NCBI RefSeq assembly: GCF_022378355.1
Contig: NZ_JAKMAJ010000014.1
Span: forward strand, 62,001-126,000
Length of the DNA: 64,000 nucleotides
From: Brenneria bubanii
GTDB lineage: Bacteria; Pseudomonadota; Gammaproteobacteria; Enterobacterales; Enterobacteriaceae
Direction of reading: 5' to 3'
The notes beneath the pieces are model-generated. The model was not told the DNA's origin. It searched no databases and worked only from the letters and a program-made list of their open reading frames with translations. The translations under genes and the position numbers were made by a program. This document shows positions 8,503-18,175 of this stretch, piece by piece; the stretch's first letter is position 1, and each line of letters starts with the position of its first letter.

Positions 8503-9936
8503 TTAGCTATTACGAATGAAGTCATCCATATCGGTTTTCAGGTTATCGGACTTGGTGCCGAAAATAGCCTGAACGCCAGAACCCGCGACCACAACGCCCG
8601 CGGCGCCCAACTGTTTCAAACCGGCCTGATCGACCTTTGATACATCGGCGACGCTGACACGCAAACGGGTAATACAGGCATCCAGGTTGGTGATGTTGTC
8701 TTTACCGCCAAATGCATTAACCAGTGCACCCGCCATTTCAGAACTGCCGGTCACAGCCTGCTCGGCAGAGGTATCTTCGCGGCCAGGCGTTTTCAGGTTC
8801 AGTTTGGCAATCAGCACGCGGAAGATAACATAGTAAATAAACGCATAGCCCAGACCGACAATCGGGAACAACCATAGCTTGCTGCCGTTGCCGCTCAACA
8901 CGATAAAGTCGATCAAACCATGGGAGAAACTGGTGCCGTCGCGCATGCCCAATAGGATACAGATCGGGAATGCCAGACCGGCCAGAATCGCGTGGATCAC
9001 ATACAGAATCGGAGCAACAAACAGGAATGAGAATTCAATAGGTTCAGTGATACCTGTCAGGAACGCCGTCAGCGCCGCAGAGATCATGATACCGCCAACT
9101 TTGGCGCGATTTTCTGGTTTCGCGGAATGCCAGATAGCAATAGCCGCAGCCGGTAAGCCGTACATTTTGAACAGGAAGCCGCCGGACAGTTTACCCGCAG
9201 TCGGGTCACCCGCCATATAACGCGGGATATCACCATGGAACACTTGGCCAGCCGCGTTGGTGTACTCACCGATTTGCATCTGGAAAGGCACGTTCCAGAT
9301 ATGGTGAAGACCGAACGGCACCAGTGAACGTTCCACCAGGCCATACAAACCAAACGCCACTACCGGGTTCTGGTAAGCGCCCCACTGCGAGAACGCTTGA
9401 ATACCACGACCAATCGGCGGCCAGACGAATGACAGGACCACGCCCAGGAAAATCGCCGCCAGACCGGAAATGATCGGCACAAAACGTTTTCCGGCGAAGA
9501 AGCCAAGATATTCGGGGAGTTTAATGCGGTAGAAGCGGTTAAACATGTACGCCGCGACAGACCCCGCAATAATCCCGCCCAGGACCCCCGTATCAGCAAG
9601 GTGCTGGACTTGAATTTCTTCCGCAGACAAGTGCAAAACCAGCGGCGCGACCACGGCCATGGTCTTCACCATGATGCCATACGCGACAACGGCGGCCAGA
9701 GCGGATACGCCGTCATTGTTGGTGAAGCCCAAGGCCACGCCGATAGCAAAAATCAACGGCATGTTGGCAAAAACAGACCCGCCGGCTTCAGCCATGACGT
9801 GGGAAACAACGGTTGGTAACCAGCTAAAGTTTGCCGATCCGACGCCCAGCAGGATACCCGCGATAGGCAGTACGGAAACCGGCAGCATTAGCGACTTACC
9901 TACTTTTTGCAGGTTTGCGAATGCATTCTTGAACAT
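8503..9936 (-). CDS. ptsG: PTS glucose-specific transporter subunit IICB
   Basis: A 477-residue inner-membrane protein, the same length as E. coli PtsG. It transports and phosphorylates glucose using phosphate relayed from EIIA-Glc. The N-terminal IIC domain (about residues 1-390) has multiple membrane segments and the GITEPIEF substrate-site motif. A linker of about 10 residues leads to the IIB domain, whose phosphorylated Cys421 lies in CITRLRV. The upstream region carries conserved CRP, Mlc and SgrS target sequences, so control by glucose state and by sugar-phosphate stress is expected as in E. coli. Confidence 0.97.
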   Translation of the reverse strand: MFKNAFANLQKVGKSLMLPVSVLPIAGILLGVGSANFSWLPTVVSHVMAEAGGSVFANMPLIFAIGVALGFTNNDGVSALAAVVAYGIMVKTMAVVAPLVLHLSAEEIQVQHLADTGVLGGIIAGSVAAYMFNRFYRIKLPEYLGFFAGKRFVPIISGLAAIFLGVVLSFVWPPIGRGIQAFSQWGAYQNPVVAFGLYGLVERSLVPFGLHHIWNVPFQMQIGEYTNAAGQVFHGDIPRYMAGDPTAGKLSGGFLFKMYGLPAAAIAIWHSAKPENRAKVGGIMISAALTAFLTGITEPIEFSFLFVAPILYVIHAILAGLAFPICILLGMRDGTSFSHGLIDFIVLSGNGSKLWLFPIVGLGYAFIYYVIFRVLIAKLNLKTPGREDTSAEQAVTGSSEMAGALVNAFGGKDNITNLDACITRLRVSVADVSKVDQAGLKQLGAAGVVVAGSGVQAIFGTKSDNLKTDMDDFIRNS

Positions 9937-9962
9937 AATTGAGTGTGCTCCTGAGTAATGGT
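9937..9962 (-). promoter_or_regulatory. ptsG translation initiation region, SgrS sRNA target
   Basis: Read on the minus strand, the segment directly before the ptsG ATG contains ACTCAGGAGCACACTCAATT. This is almost identical to the E. coli ptsG leader (one base differs) in the part that pairs with the small RNA SgrS during glucose-phosphate stress, and it includes the AGGAG ribosome-binding site. The sgrS gene itself is not in this window. Confidence 0.7.
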
Positions 9963-10041
9963 GCTTTACTTCTGATGCTTATATATACATAAAGGTGGAG
10001 AGGATACCCTTTACAAGTAAGGGGTGTCTTAGCCCCCTTTA

Positions 10042-10064
10042 ATTTTTACGCAGAGTAAAATAAA
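10042..10064 (-). promoter_or_regulatory. Mlc operator of ptsG
   Basis: On the minus strand TTATTTTACTCTGCGTAAAA closely matches the E. coli ptsG Mlc operator (TTATTTTACTCTGTGTAATA). It lies about 105-128 bp upstream of the start codon. Mlc represses ptsG until glucose transport titrates Mlc to the membrane-bound permease. Confidence 0.7.
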
Positions 10065-10078
10065 TAGTGCAATCAATG

Positions 10079-10094
10079 TTTGACTGCTATCACG
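10079..10094 (-). promoter_or_regulatory. CRP-binding site of ptsG
   Basis: On the minus strand CGTGATAGCAGTCAAA matches the CRP pattern TGTGA-N6-TCACA at 8 of 10 conserved positions and nearly repeats the E. coli ptsG CRP site. It sits just upstream of the Mlc operator, as in E. coli. Confidence 0.75.
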
Positions 10095-10250
10095 TTTCAA
10101 CAATCCGGCAAGTCAAAACAGGATATTAATTAAGCTGTTTCATGATAAAACACTTAAAAACACACAATCACGGCGAATAAAAAGCCAGTCAGATTGTGCA
10201 TTCGTCGCTATTTATTACACGGTCCAAAAAAACTCGGCTATTCTTAACCA

Positions 10251-11048
10251 CTATTGCGCGGTGGTCAACCGTGCGGGGTCAATGTGAAACAAATGGCAGA
10301 AGTTCTCGGTGGTGGCTTGCGCCAGCTTTTCCAACTCAATGCCTTTCACCACGGACAAATACTCCGCCACCTCTCGCACGTTAGCGGGTTGATTTTCCTG
10401 CCCGCGAAAAGGCACGGGCGCCAGCCAGGGAGAATCGGTTTCAATCAGCAGACGATCCAACGGCACGTAGCGCGCGACATCGCGCAGCGCCTCGGCATTG
10501 CGGAAGGTGACAATACCGGAGAATGAAATATAGAACCCCATGTCCAGCAGGGTTCTGGCCGTCGCCAAATCTTCGGTAAAGCAATGCAATACGCCACCGC
10601 ACCGTTCTACCTGTTCTTCTTTTAAGATAGCCAGGGTATCCGCTCGCGCAGACCGGGTATGAACAATCACAGGCTTATTCAGTTCGTTACCGATACGAAT
10701 ATGCTCGCGAAACGAGGCCTGCTGTTGCACCTTGGTCTGTTCCTGATAGTGGTAATCCAACCCCGTCTCGCCCATCGCCACCACCCTGCTGGACGCCGCA
10801 AACCGGCGTAACTCAGCGTAATCATAGGGCTCATCCTGATTTAACGGATGAACGCCGCAGGAGAAAGCCACATTATCCCGTTCGCCAATCAGATCGGTCA
10901 TGGCGTGGAAGCCAGGCAGCGTTGTCGCAACCGCTAAAATGAAACCGACATCACGGCGCCGGGCTTTATCCAGCACATCAGAGACGTCTTTATGTATCGA
11001 CTGGTAATCCAGTCCATCAAGATGACAGTGGGAATCAACTAACAGCAT
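10251..11048 (-). CDS. ycfH: YcfH, TatD-family metal-dependent hydrolase
   Basis: A 265-residue TIM-barrel hydrolase of the TatD family. It begins MLLVDSHCHLD with the metal-binding HxH at residues 7-9. GVHPLN, GETGLDYHY, VIVHTRSA, HCFTE and the late metal ligand Asp in LLIETDSPWL are all present. Relatives are 3'-5' exonucleases or deoxyribonucleases; the physiological substrate of YcfH is not known. It is the last gene of the pabC-mltG-tmk-holB-ycfH run, starting 19 bp after the holB stop. Confidence 0.92.
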   Translation of the reverse strand: MLLVDSHCHLDGLDYQSIHKDVSDVLDKARRRDVGFILAVATTLPGFHAMTDLIGERDNVAFSCGVHPLNQDEPYDYAELRRFAASSRVVAMGETGLDYHYQEQTKVQQQASFREHIRIGNELNKPVIVHTRSARADTLAILKEEQVERCGGVLHCFTEDLATARTLLDMGFYISFSGIVTFRNAEALRDVARYVPLDRLLIETDSPWLAPVPFRGQENQPANVREVAEYLSVVKGIELEKLAQATTENFCHLFHIDPARLTTAQ

Positions 11049-11067
11049 GATATTTACTCGAAATTAA

Positions 11068-12081
11068 TTAAGCAGAAAATGGATGAAAGTACCGCTGAAC
11101 GCGCGCAGACAGGCTCCGCTCAGCATCAAGCAGGCGTTCCGTCAACAGTAACTCACGATTGACGCCCGTTACCGTCAACAGCTTTTGCCGGCAGATCAGC
11201 CACTGATGCAATTCGTACTGTAACTGGTTATTGTCTATGCCATTAGCCAGATATGCCACCAGTTGGGTCTGATCCTGATTCACCAGAAACTCCCCCGCCC
11301 CTTGCTGCCATTTCAGCCCATCAAGCAGCAACGACGTCAGCCAGTGGATACGCTCATCGGCATCTTCATGGTTGAGCGGCGGCAACAAAGAAAGCAGATC
11401 GCGCGACGTCAGCGCGGCGGCGAAGATCTGGCTTAATGCGACGCGCTGTTTCCAACGTTCTGGCTGCAAAAGTTTTTCCGCGGCCAGCGGCGCGCCCGCC
11501 TGTAATCTCAATGCGGTACGCAGTGCCTGAGCGTCGTATTTATGGCGAGAATTCAACCACGGCACGCTCTGCGTTTCGCTCGGCACATCGAGATAGTGAT
11601 ACAGGCAACGACTGCGCAACGTCGCCAACAGGCGCGCGGGCTCGCGGCAACCAAACAAAAAATAGGTGCTTTGCGGTGGTTCTTCCAGCGTCTTCAGCAA
11701 TGCGTTGGCCGCCGCCTCGGTGAGTTGCTCGGCCGACGGCAGCCACACCACCTTGGCGCCGCCTTGCCGTGAATGTTGGTACAGCTTATCCAGCACCTCA
11801 CGCAATGGATCGACTCCCAGGCTGTGTTTGCCTTTCTCCGGACTCAACACGTACCAGTCAGGGTGGGTTCCCGCCACCATTAAATGACAGGCATGACATT
11901 TACCGCAGCTTTTCATTCCGTCGGGGTGCTGACACATCAGCCAGCGGCTCAGCGCATAAACCAGCGATTCATCCCCCATACCGGGTAAAGCATGCAGCAA
12001 AATAGCGTGATGTCCTCGCCCCGTCTGGTATTGCCCGATCAGTTGGCGATAAGAGGTGTTAAGCCAGGAGTACCAATCCAT
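11068..12081 (-). CDS. holB: DNA polymerase III delta' subunit
   Basis: A 337-residue clamp-loader subunit that works with DnaX and HolA to load the beta sliding clamp. The AAA+ fold is visible: a P-loop-like ALPGMGDES lacking the canonical Lys (delta' does not hydrolyse ATP), a zinc module with C-x2-C-x2-C in CGKCHACH plus an upstream Cys, and the conserved ANALLKTLEEPP and ATLRSRC. The start MDWYSWL at 12081 overlaps the tmk stop by 1 nt, so translation is coupled. The ORF could be extended to 12126, but that would lie inside tmk. Confidence 0.95.
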   Translation of the reverse strand: MDWYSWLNTSYRQLIGQYQTGRGHHAILLHALPGMGDESLVYALSRWLMCQHPDGMKSCGKCHACHLMVAGTHPDWYVLSPEKGKHSLGVDPLREVLDKLYQHSRQGGAKVVWLPSAEQLTEAAANALLKTLEEPPQSTYFLFGCREPARLLATLRSRCLYHYLDVPSETQSVPWLNSRHKYDAQALRTALRLQAGAPLAAEKLLQPERWKQRVALSQIFAAALTSRDLLSLLPPLNHEDADERIHWLTSLLLDGLKWQQGAGEFLVNQDQTQLVAYLANGIDNNQLQYELHQWLICRQKLLTVTGVNRELLLTERLLDAERSLSARVQRYFHPFSA

Positions 12082-12740
12082 CAGGCGCGATCCTGCGTCA
12101 ACGTCAGCCCTTGCTGCAGCAACCATTGCTGCAATGCGGCCTGTATATCGGCGCCGACTTTATCGATCGGCTGTGATGCGTCAATCGTCACGATGCTGTC
12201 GTCCTGGGCGGCCAGCGCCTGGTAACACGCGCGGGTACGTTCAAAAAAAGCGAATGACTCCTGCTCAATGCGATCCAGCTCTCCACGCTGACGCGCGCGC
12301 TGCAAGCCGACAGCTGGCGGTAAATCAAGATAAAGCGTCAGGTCCGGGCGAAAGTCCCCCAGGACGGTATCACGCAAGGACTGCAGTAGCTGTCGATCAA
12401 TCCCGCGCCCGCCGCCTTGATATGCCTGCGAAGAGAGATCATGACGGTCGCCGATTACCCAGCGCCCCTGCGCCAACGCAGGCTTAATCACGTTTTCCAC
12501 CAGTTGGACCCGTGCCGCGTACAGCATCAGAATTTCCGCTTTGTCGGTCACTTTTTCATCCGCCATCCCCTGCTTGATTAAGTCACGCAGCTTTTCGGCC
12601 AAGGGGGTCCCTCCAGGCTCACGCGTAAATACCACATCATGAATGCCGTACTCACGTAGCGTGTTAACCACGGTATCTCTGGCGCTGGTTTTCCCGGCGC
12701 CCTCCAGTCCTTCCAACACGATGAATTTACTGTTGCTCAT
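12081..12740 (-). CDS. tmk: Thymidylate kinase
   Basis: A 219-residue enzyme phosphorylating dTMP to dTDP with ATP. The P-loop GLEGAGKTS lies near residues 10-18, the DR(H/Y)-type motif [17 protein letters not shown] in the middle and the LID Arg residues in [16 protein letters not shown]. Length is six residues above E. coli Tmk. The start overlaps the 3' end of mltG by 14 nt and the stop overlaps holB by 1 nt, so the genes form a tight operon. Confidence 0.96.
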   Translation of the reverse strand: MSNSKFIVLEGLEGAGKTSARDTVVNTLREYGIHDVVFTREPGGTPLAEKLRDLIKQGMADEKVTDKAEILMLYAARVQLVENVIKPALAQGRWVIGDRHDLSSQAYQGGGRGIDRQLLQSLRDTVLGDFRPDLTLYLDLPPAVGLQRARQRGELDRIEQESFAFFERTRACYQALAAQDDSIVTIDASQPIDKVGADIQAALQQWLLQQGLTLTQDRA

Positions 12741-13746
12741 CCCGATCCTTTACCGCTGAGCGGTATAGCCTTACAGCACGATTATGATCTGCAAGGTTAG
12801 TGGTGAAACTATGACCGCCTTTTCCATCCGCCACAAAATAAAGATATGGCGTTTTAGCCGGATGCGCGGCCGCATCCAGCGACGCTTTTCCCGGCATTGC
12901 GATCGGCGTAGGCGGTAAACCTGAAATAACGTAAGTATTGTAAGGCGTCGGCGTATCCAGCGCCTTACGGGTAATGACGCCCGCATACGCGCCGCCCATA
13001 CCGTAAATAACCGTGGGATCGGTCTGCAAACGCATGCCGACGCGTAAACGATTGATGAAAACAGACGCGACCTGCGTACGTTCCTCCGCAATCGCCGTCT
13101 CTTTCTCAACGATTGATGCCATGGTGAGCAGATCCTCAGGCGTTTTATAGGGTAATCCCTCTTCACGCCCTTGCCATACCTGATCAACGGTTTTCTTCAT
13201 TCGCTGGTAAGCGCGTTGCAGCAGCGCGCGGTCGGTGGTATTGGCCGTGTACAGGTAGGTATCGGGGTAAAACCACCCTTCCGGATTGGGTTTATCCTTC
13301 ATCCCCAACTGTTCAGCGATTTCCCCCACGTTTTCATCCGTCAGAGTATGCTTAATATAGGATGACTGACGCAAGGTTTCGAGCCATTCATTCAGCCGAG
13401 AGCCTTCCACAAACCGAATCGAGAACTGCGCCTCTTTCCCGCTGGATAACAAAGCCAGCATCTCACGAACCGTCATCCCGGCGCTAAACCGGTATGTTCC
13501 GGCCTTAAACTTTGCCAGTTCCGGCTCCGCCCGCAGCAACCAAGGAAAGAAGGTACCACTGGTAATCACTTTTTGATTGAGCAATAACGTTGCCAGTCCA
13601 TCTCGGCCCGTGCCGGCCGGCAGCGTAAAAATGGTTTCCTGCTTGATAGCCAGTGGAGAGCCGGCAAAATGCTGGACCTTCCGCCACAGTAAAAACAGCG
13701 CTAACAGCAGTATGACGATCAGCACGCCAATCTTTTTTTTCTTCAT
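12727..13746 (-). CDS. mltG: Endolytic peptidoglycan transglycosylase MltG
   Basis: A 339-residue inner-membrane lytic transglycosylase that cuts nascent glycan strands. MKKKK followed by a single hydrophobic segment (about residues 6-22) anchors it, with the rest periplasmic. A LysM-like region precedes the YceG catalytic domain; the catalytic Glu is in ASIVEKETA, and AYNTYV-like and [11 protein letters not shown] motifs complete the active site. Size is that of E. coli MltG (340). It lies 14 bp after pabC and overlaps tmk. Confidence 0.94.
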   Translation of the reverse strand: MKKKKIGVLIVILLLALFLLWRKVQHFAGSPLAIKQETIFTLPAGTGRDGLATLLLNQKVITSGTFFPWLLRAEPELAKFKAGTYRFSAGMTVREMLALLSSGKEAQFSIRFVEGSRLNEWLETLRQSSYIKHTLTDENVGEIAEQLGMKDKPNPEGWFYPDTYLYTANTTDRALLQRAYQRMKKTVDQVWQGREEGLPYKTPEDLLTMASIVEKETAIAEERTQVASVFINRLRVGMRLQTDPTVIYGMGGAYAGVITRKALDTPTPYNTYVISGLPPTPIAMPGKASLDAAAHPAKTPYLYFVADGKGGHSFTTNLADHNRAVRLYRSAVKDRDEQQ

Positions 13747-13760
13747 AAATCAACCAACAA

Positions 13761-14558
13761 CTAACAGTTAGGGCTCAGAAAGCGGTACAGTTCTTTTGAG
13801 CGATAACACCAGGACTGCGCCTGGTTCACGGGAATAATCGGCATTAACGCGTTACAAATAATCACTTCGTCCGCATCAGCCAGCGTATCTACAGGTTCGG
13901 TGACAATATGCAGCTCAAAACCGGAGTCCGCCAGTAGTGAAATAATGTGTTGTCTGGCTACGCCATCCACACCGGCATAGGATAAATCGGGCGTATAGAC
14001 GCGCTCGCCCTTACGCCAGAATATATTAGCGGCACAGCACTCAACCAGCGCCCCGGAGGTGTCAAGCACCAATGCCTCTTCGGTCGAACGCTGATCGAGA
14101 TCGATACGGATCAGAACCTGCTCCAGACGGTTGAGATGCTTTATGCCCGCCAACAACCTGCTCCTGGCCAATGTTACCGAACTGAGGCTCAGGCTGATAC
14201 CCCGCTCGCGCCACTGGGCGTAATGAGCCGGATAGTCCGCCTGTATCAGAATCCGCGTGGGATGATCACATCCTTGAGAGCTATATCCTCGTCCACCATG
14301 ACCTCGGGTCAGGATGACTTTTACGATACCGTCACGACGACCTTGCGCCGCAAGGTTCATCTCCTGCTGCAACAATGACCAGTTATTGAACGACAGCTTC
14401 AAACGTTCGGCAGCCAGCTGCAATCGCGCCAGATGCCTGTCAAGCCAGACAACCTGCCCATCACGCACCCTGGCGGTGGTAAAGCAGCCATCGCCAAACT
14501 GGGTGCCGCGATCCGATACCGCGAGTTGTTCCTGCAACTGACCATTTATCCAGAGCAT
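13761..14558 (-). CDS. pabC: Aminodeoxychorismate lyase PabC
   Basis: A 265-residue PLP enzyme of fold type IV that converts 4-amino-4-deoxychorismate to p-aminobenzoate and pyruvate for folate synthesis. Typical signatures are MLWINGQ, SDRGTQFGDGCFTT at 15-28, the PLP Lys in GIKHLNRLEQV, and EALVLDTSGALVECCAANIFW. AAAGGAGG lies 6 nt before the ATG. A bidirectional terminator separates it from fabF, so pabC probably has its own promoter in the 207-bp gap as well as read-through. Confidence 0.94.
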   Translation of the reverse strand: MLWINGQLQEQLAVSDRGTQFGDGCFTTARVRDGQVVWLDRHLARLQLAAERLKLSFNNWSLLQQEMNLAAQGRRDGIVKVILTRGHGGRGYSSQGCDHPTRILIQADYPAHYAQWRERGISLSLSSVTLARSRLLAGIKHLNRLEQVLIRIDLDQRSTEEALVLDTSGALVECCAANIFWRKGERVYTPDLSYAGVDGVARQHIISLLADSGFELHIVTEPVDTLADADEVIICNALMPIIPVNQAQSWCYRSKELYRFLSPNC

Positions 14559-14720
14559 CCGCGACCTCCTTTCAACAACATTGCCGTCAGCTTGCCAGTA
14601 AACAAGCGCCCCATACAGACCGCTGCGTCTGATTTTAGCCAGAAGAAAAAACGGCGGATACGGTTTTTGACGTCAGCAACGCCGGCCAACCGTAATAATC
14701 TTCATCAGGGATGCTTGTCA

Positions 14721-14750
14721 CAAAAAAAAACCCGGAAACCGGGTTTTTTT
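14721..14750. terminator. Bidirectional terminator between fabF and pabC
   Basis: An A9 run, ACCCGG, AAA, CCGGGT and a T7 run form a short GC-rich hairpin with A/T tails on both sides, just after the fabF stop. It should end most fatty-acid operon transcripts. Confidence 0.9.
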
Positions 14751-14765
14751 ACAAGGCGGCGTAGA

Positions 14766-16007
14766 TCAAACCTTACGGAATAACAAAGAACCGTTGGTTC
14801 CGCCAAAGCCGAAAGAGTTACACAACGAGTACTCAAGATTACTGACCTGACGCGCCTCATGAGGCACGAAGTCCAGATCGCAGTCATCATCCGGATTGTC
14901 CAGATTGATCGTCGGCGGAATAGCCTTATCGCGTAGCGCAAGGATACTGAAGATCGACTCGATCGCCCCGGCCGCACCGAGCAAATGCCCGGTCATGGAT
15001 TTAGTCGAACTGACTAATACACGTCCGGCATCTGCGCCAAACACGGACTTGACCGCCTGGGTTTCAGCCCGGTCGCCGGCAGAAGTGGAGGTGCCGTGCG
15101 CATTGATGTAACCAATTTGAGATGCGGAAATACCTGCATCGCGCAGCGTATTTTCCATCGCCAACGCGGCGCCTGCGCCATTTGCCGGCGGCGACGTCAT
15201 ATGATAGGCATCGCTGCTCATACCAAAGCCGACGATTTCGGCATAAATCTTGGCGCCACGCTTCTTCGCGTGCTCGTACTCTTCCAACACCATGACACCG
15301 GCGCCGTCACCCAGTACGAAACCGTCGCGATCCTTATCCCACGGACGGCTTGCCGCCTGCGGATTATCATTACGGGTGGATAATGCGCGCGCGGCGCCAA
15401 AACCGCCGACACCCAGGGGGGTACTGGCTTTTTCCGCGCCGCCGGCAACCATGACGTCAGCATCATTGTAAGCAATAATGCGCGCGGCATGGCCAATGTT
15501 ATGCACGCCAGAGGTACAGGCGGTGGCGATGGAAATACTGGGGCCACGCAAACCGTACATAATGGTGAGATGCCCGGCAACCATATTGACGATGGTTGAA
15601 GGCACGAAGAACGGACTTATTTTACGCGGACCGCCCTTCACCAGCGAACGGTGGTTCTCTTCGATGAGACCCAAACCACCAATGCCGGAACCGATAGCCG
15701 CGCCAATGCGCGGTGCATTTTCTTCCGTTACTTCAAGACCGGAGTCCTGCATGGCTTGAATGCCAGCGACTATCCCGTATTGAATAAAGGCATCCATTTT
15801 GCGTGCTTCTTTACGCGAAATGAATTCCTCACAATTAAAATCCTTTACTAAGCCGGCAAACCGCGTTGCATAGGCACTAGTATCGAATTGGTCGATCAGG
15901 CTGATACCACTCTGACCGGCAAGAAGAGCACTCCAGGTAGACTCAACTGTATTGCCGACAGGAGATAACATGCCCAGTCCGGTAACAACTACTCGACGCT
16001 TAGACAC
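14766..16007 (-). CDS. fabF: 3-oxoacyl-[acyl-carrier-protein] synthase II (FabF)
   Basis: A 413-residue condensing enzyme that elongates acyl-ACP and is needed for temperature control of cis-vaccenate. The thiolase-fold catalytic triad is present: Cys164 in ATACTSG, the first His in [10 protein letters not shown] and the second in [14 protein letters not shown]. The C-terminus [15 protein letters not shown] is typical. It is separated from acpP by a strong hairpin terminator, so its level is probably set by partial read-through. Confidence 0.97.
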   Translation of the reverse strand: MSKRRVVVTGLGMLSPVGNTVESTWSALLAGQSGISLIDQFDTSAYATRFAGLVKDFNCEEFISRKEARKMDAFIQYGIVAGIQAMQDSGLEVTEENAPRIGAAIGSGIGGLGLIEENHRSLVKGGPRKISPFFVPSTIVNMVAGHLTIMYGLRGPSISIATACTSGVHNIGHAARIIAYNDADVMVAGGAEKASTPLGVGGFGAARALSTRNDNPQAASRPWDKDRDGFVLGDGAGVMVLEEYEHAKKRGAKIYAEIVGFGMSSDAYHMTSPPANGAGAALAMENTLRDAGISASQIGYINAHGTSTSAGDRAETQAVKSVFGADAGRVLVSSTKSMTGHLLGAAGAIESIFSILALRDKAIPPTINLDNPDDDCDLDFVPHEARQVSNLEYSLCNSFGFGGTNGSLLFRKV

Positions 16008-16046
16008 GCTTGTCCTCCAGGGAGGGAAAATATGACACTGCGGGAC

Positions 16047-16078
16047 AAAAAAAACTTAGGCGGTCGAATGACCGCCTA
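16047..16078 (-). terminator. acpP terminator/attenuator before fabF
   Basis: TAGGCGGTC (16057-16065), loop GAAT, GACCGCCTA (16070-16078), followed on the minus strand by a T8 tract (16047-16054). This is a strong intrinsic terminator 10 bp after the acpP stop. It fits the high monocistronic output usual for acpP, with limited read-through to fabF. Confidence 0.9.
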
Positions 16079-16089
16079 GATATGTTCGC

Positions 16090-16326
16090 TTACTGCTGAT
16101 TAGCCTGAATGAAATCAATGGCTGCCTGAACAGTCGTGATTTTTTCGGCTTCTTCGTCTGGAATTTCAGTATCAAATTCTTCTTCCAGCGCCATTACCAG
16201 CTCAACGGTGTCAAGAGAATCAGCGCCGAGGTCGTCAACGAAAGAAGCATTGTTTACGACTTCTTCCTGCTTAACACCAAGCTGTTCAACGATGATTTTC
16301 TTAACGCGTTCTTCGATAGTGCTCAT
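16090..16326 (-). CDS. acpP: Acyl carrier protein
   Basis: A 78-residue acidic four-helix protein that carries acyl chains on 4'-phosphopantetheine during fatty-acid, lipid A and lipoate synthesis. The attachment serine is Ser37 in [10 protein letters not shown]. Apart from two residues near the end the sequence is essentially the E. coli protein. A perfect 20-bp palindrome lies in the 154-bp gap before it. Confidence 0.99.
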   Translation of the reverse strand: MSTIEERVKKIIVEQLGVKQEEVVNNASFVDDLGADSLDTVELVMALEEEFDTEIPDEEAEKITTVQAAIDFIQANQQ

Positions 16327-16436
16327 ACTCTTAAATTTCCTATCAAAACTCGCTTTCGCGATGGTTTTCGTAGTGTATAAAATGTTGAAAAAGATGCAAC
16401 AAAATCCCGGCTGGTCGAACCACGATTTTGTGCTAT

Positions 16437-16456
16437 TTTGCGGTTATAACCGCAAA
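16437..16456. promoter_or_regulatory. Perfect 20-bp palindrome between fabG and acpP
   Basis: TTTGCGGTTATAACCGCAAA is perfectly self-complementary and lies about 111 bp upstream of the acpP start, 25-44 bp after the fabG stop. It could be a regulator's operator in an acpP promoter region or the foot of an RNA hairpin ending fabG transcripts; no T-run follows on the minus strand. I do not recognise a named operator in it. Confidence 0.5.
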
Positions 16457-16480
16457 TAACGCAAATAGTTTTCGTACTTT

Positions 16481-17215
16481 TTAGATCATATACATGCCGC
16501 CATTGACATGCAATGTTTCGCCGGTAATGTAGCCCGCCTCATCAGAGGCTAAAAATGCAACAGCACTGGCGATTTCTTTAGCATCACCAAGCCGGTTAGC
16601 GGGAACCTGGCTCAAAATGCCTGCTCGCTGTTCTTCTGTCAATGCCTGAGTCATATCTGTTTCAATAAAACCCGGCGCGACAACGTTAACCGTAATACCA
16701 CGGGAAGCCACTTCACGGGCAAGAGATTTGCTGAAACCAATCAAACCAGCCTTTGCAGCCGCGTAGTTCGCCTGCCCGGCATTACCCATGGTTCCGACCA
16801 CAGAACCAATGGTAATGATACGGCCAAAACGCTTTTTCATCATAGCGCGCATTACAGCCTTGGACAGACGGAATACCGATGTTAGGTTAGTATCCAGAAT
16901 GTCCTGCCATTCATCTTCTTTCATTCTCATCAGCAAATTATCACGCGTAATGCCGGCGTTATTGATCAAAATATCAATTTCACCAAACTCTGCGCGAATG
17001 TCCGCTAACGTTTTCTCTACTGAAGCCTCATCAGCGACGTTCAGTACATAGCCTTTACCTTTTTCGCCCAACCATGCGCTAATCGCTTCAGCGCCCTTCT
17101 CGCTGGTGGCGGTACCGATAACCTTCGCACCGCGAGAAACTAATTTTTCTGCAATCGCACGACCTATTCCACGGCTTGCACCGGTCACCAGCGCAATTTT
17201 TCCTTCACAATTCAT
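16481..17215 (-). CDS. fabG: 3-oxoacyl-ACP reductase FabG
   Basis: A 244-residue NADPH-dependent short-chain dehydrogenase that reduces 3-ketoacyl-ACP in each elongation round. TGASRGIG (11-18) binds the cofactor, NNAG follows, and the catalytic Ser, Tyr and Lys are in GSVVGTMGNAGQANYAAAKAG (Tyr/Lys about 151/155). Length equals E. coli FabG. It starts 12 bp after fabD. Confidence 0.97.
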   Translation of the reverse strand: MNCEGKIALVTGASRGIGRAIAEKLVSRGAKVIGTATSEKGAEAISAWLGEKGKGYVLNVADEASVEKTLADIRAEFGEIDILINNAGITRDNLLMRMKEDEWQDILDTNLTSVFRLSKAVMRAMMKKRFGRIITIGSVVGTMGNAGQANYAAAKAGLIGFSKSLAREVASRGITVNVVAPGFIETDMTQALTEEQRAGILSQVPANRLGDAKEIASAVAFLASDEAGYITGETLHVNGGMYMI

Positions 17216-17227
17216 GCAGTTCTCCGT

Positions 17228-18157
17228 TTATTTTTCAAGCACCGCTGATAAAGAAGCAGGATCATTCACCGCGGCCGCTGTCATGGTAGCAACGATTCGT
17301 TTGGTCAGGCCAGTAAGGACTTTGCCCGGCCCGACTTCCAACAGGGAGTCAACCCCTTTAGAGGCGATGAATTCGACGCATTCCGTCCAGCGCACCGGAC
17401 AGTGAAGCTGACGCACCAGCGCGCTACGCACAGCTTCAGGCGATGTCTCAATACGCGCGTCGACGTTATTCACCACTGGGATGTTCGGCTCATTGAAATC
17501 AACAGACTCAAGCGCGACAGCCAATTTTTCAGCTGCGGGTTCCATCAATGCGCAGTGCGAGGGAACGCTGACGGGCAGCGGCAACGCACGTTTGGCGCCA
17601 GCGGCCTTGCAGGCTGCGCCGGCACGCTCCACCGCGTCTTTATCCCCGGCAATCACAACCTGTCCGGGAGAGTTAAAGTTCACCGGCGATACGACCTGTC
17701 CTTGGGCGGACTCTTCACATGCTTTAGCGATAGCATCGTTATCGAGGCCGATAATCGCATACATCGCGCCAGTGCCTTCCGGCACGGCTTCCTGCATCAG
17801 CTTGCCTCGCAATTCAACTAGGCGCACCGCCTGCTGGAAATCGATCACGCCGGCGCAAACCAGAGCCGAGTATTCGCCAAGGCTATGACCAGCCATCAGC
17901 GCGGGCATTTTGCCACCCTGCTGTTGCCAGACGCGCCAGATAGCAACAGACGCCGTCAACAGCGCGGGCTGGGTCTGCCAGGTTTTATTCAATTCTTCAA
18001 CCGGTCCTTGCTGCGTAAGTTGCCACAGGTCATAACCTAAAGCAGCGGAGGCCTGAGCAAATGTTTCAGCAACAACCGGGTATTCCACCGCCAGTTCAGC
18101 CAGCATGCCTACGGATTGAGAGCCCTGCCCCGGGAATACCATTGCAAATTGCGTCAT
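17228..18157 (-). CDS. fabD: Malonyl-CoA:ACP transacylase FabD
   Basis: A 309-residue enzyme that moves malonyl from CoA to ACP. The nucleophile Ser92 lies in GHSLGEYSA, the oxyanion Gln in FPGQGSQ (8-14), and the catalytic His in VPSHCALM at about 201. Length equals E. coli FabD (309). It lies 18 bp after fabH. Confidence 0.97.
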   Translation of the reverse strand: MTQFAMVFPGQGSQSVGMLAELAVEYPVVAETFAQASAALGYDLWQLTQQGPVEELNKTWQTQPALLTASVAIWRVWQQQGGKMPALMAGHSLGEYSALVCAGVIDFQQAVRLVELRGKLMQEAVPEGTGAMYAIIGLDNDAIAKACEESAQGQVVSPVNFNSPGQVVIAGDKDAVERAGAACKAAGAKRALPLPVSVPSHCALMEPAAEKLAVALESVDFNEPNIPVVNNVDARIETSPEAVRSALVRQLHCPVRWTECVEFIASKGVDSLLEVGPGKVLTGLTKRIVATMTAAAVNDPASLSAVLEK

Positions 18158-18175
18158 AGTGAAAATCCTGTTTAA

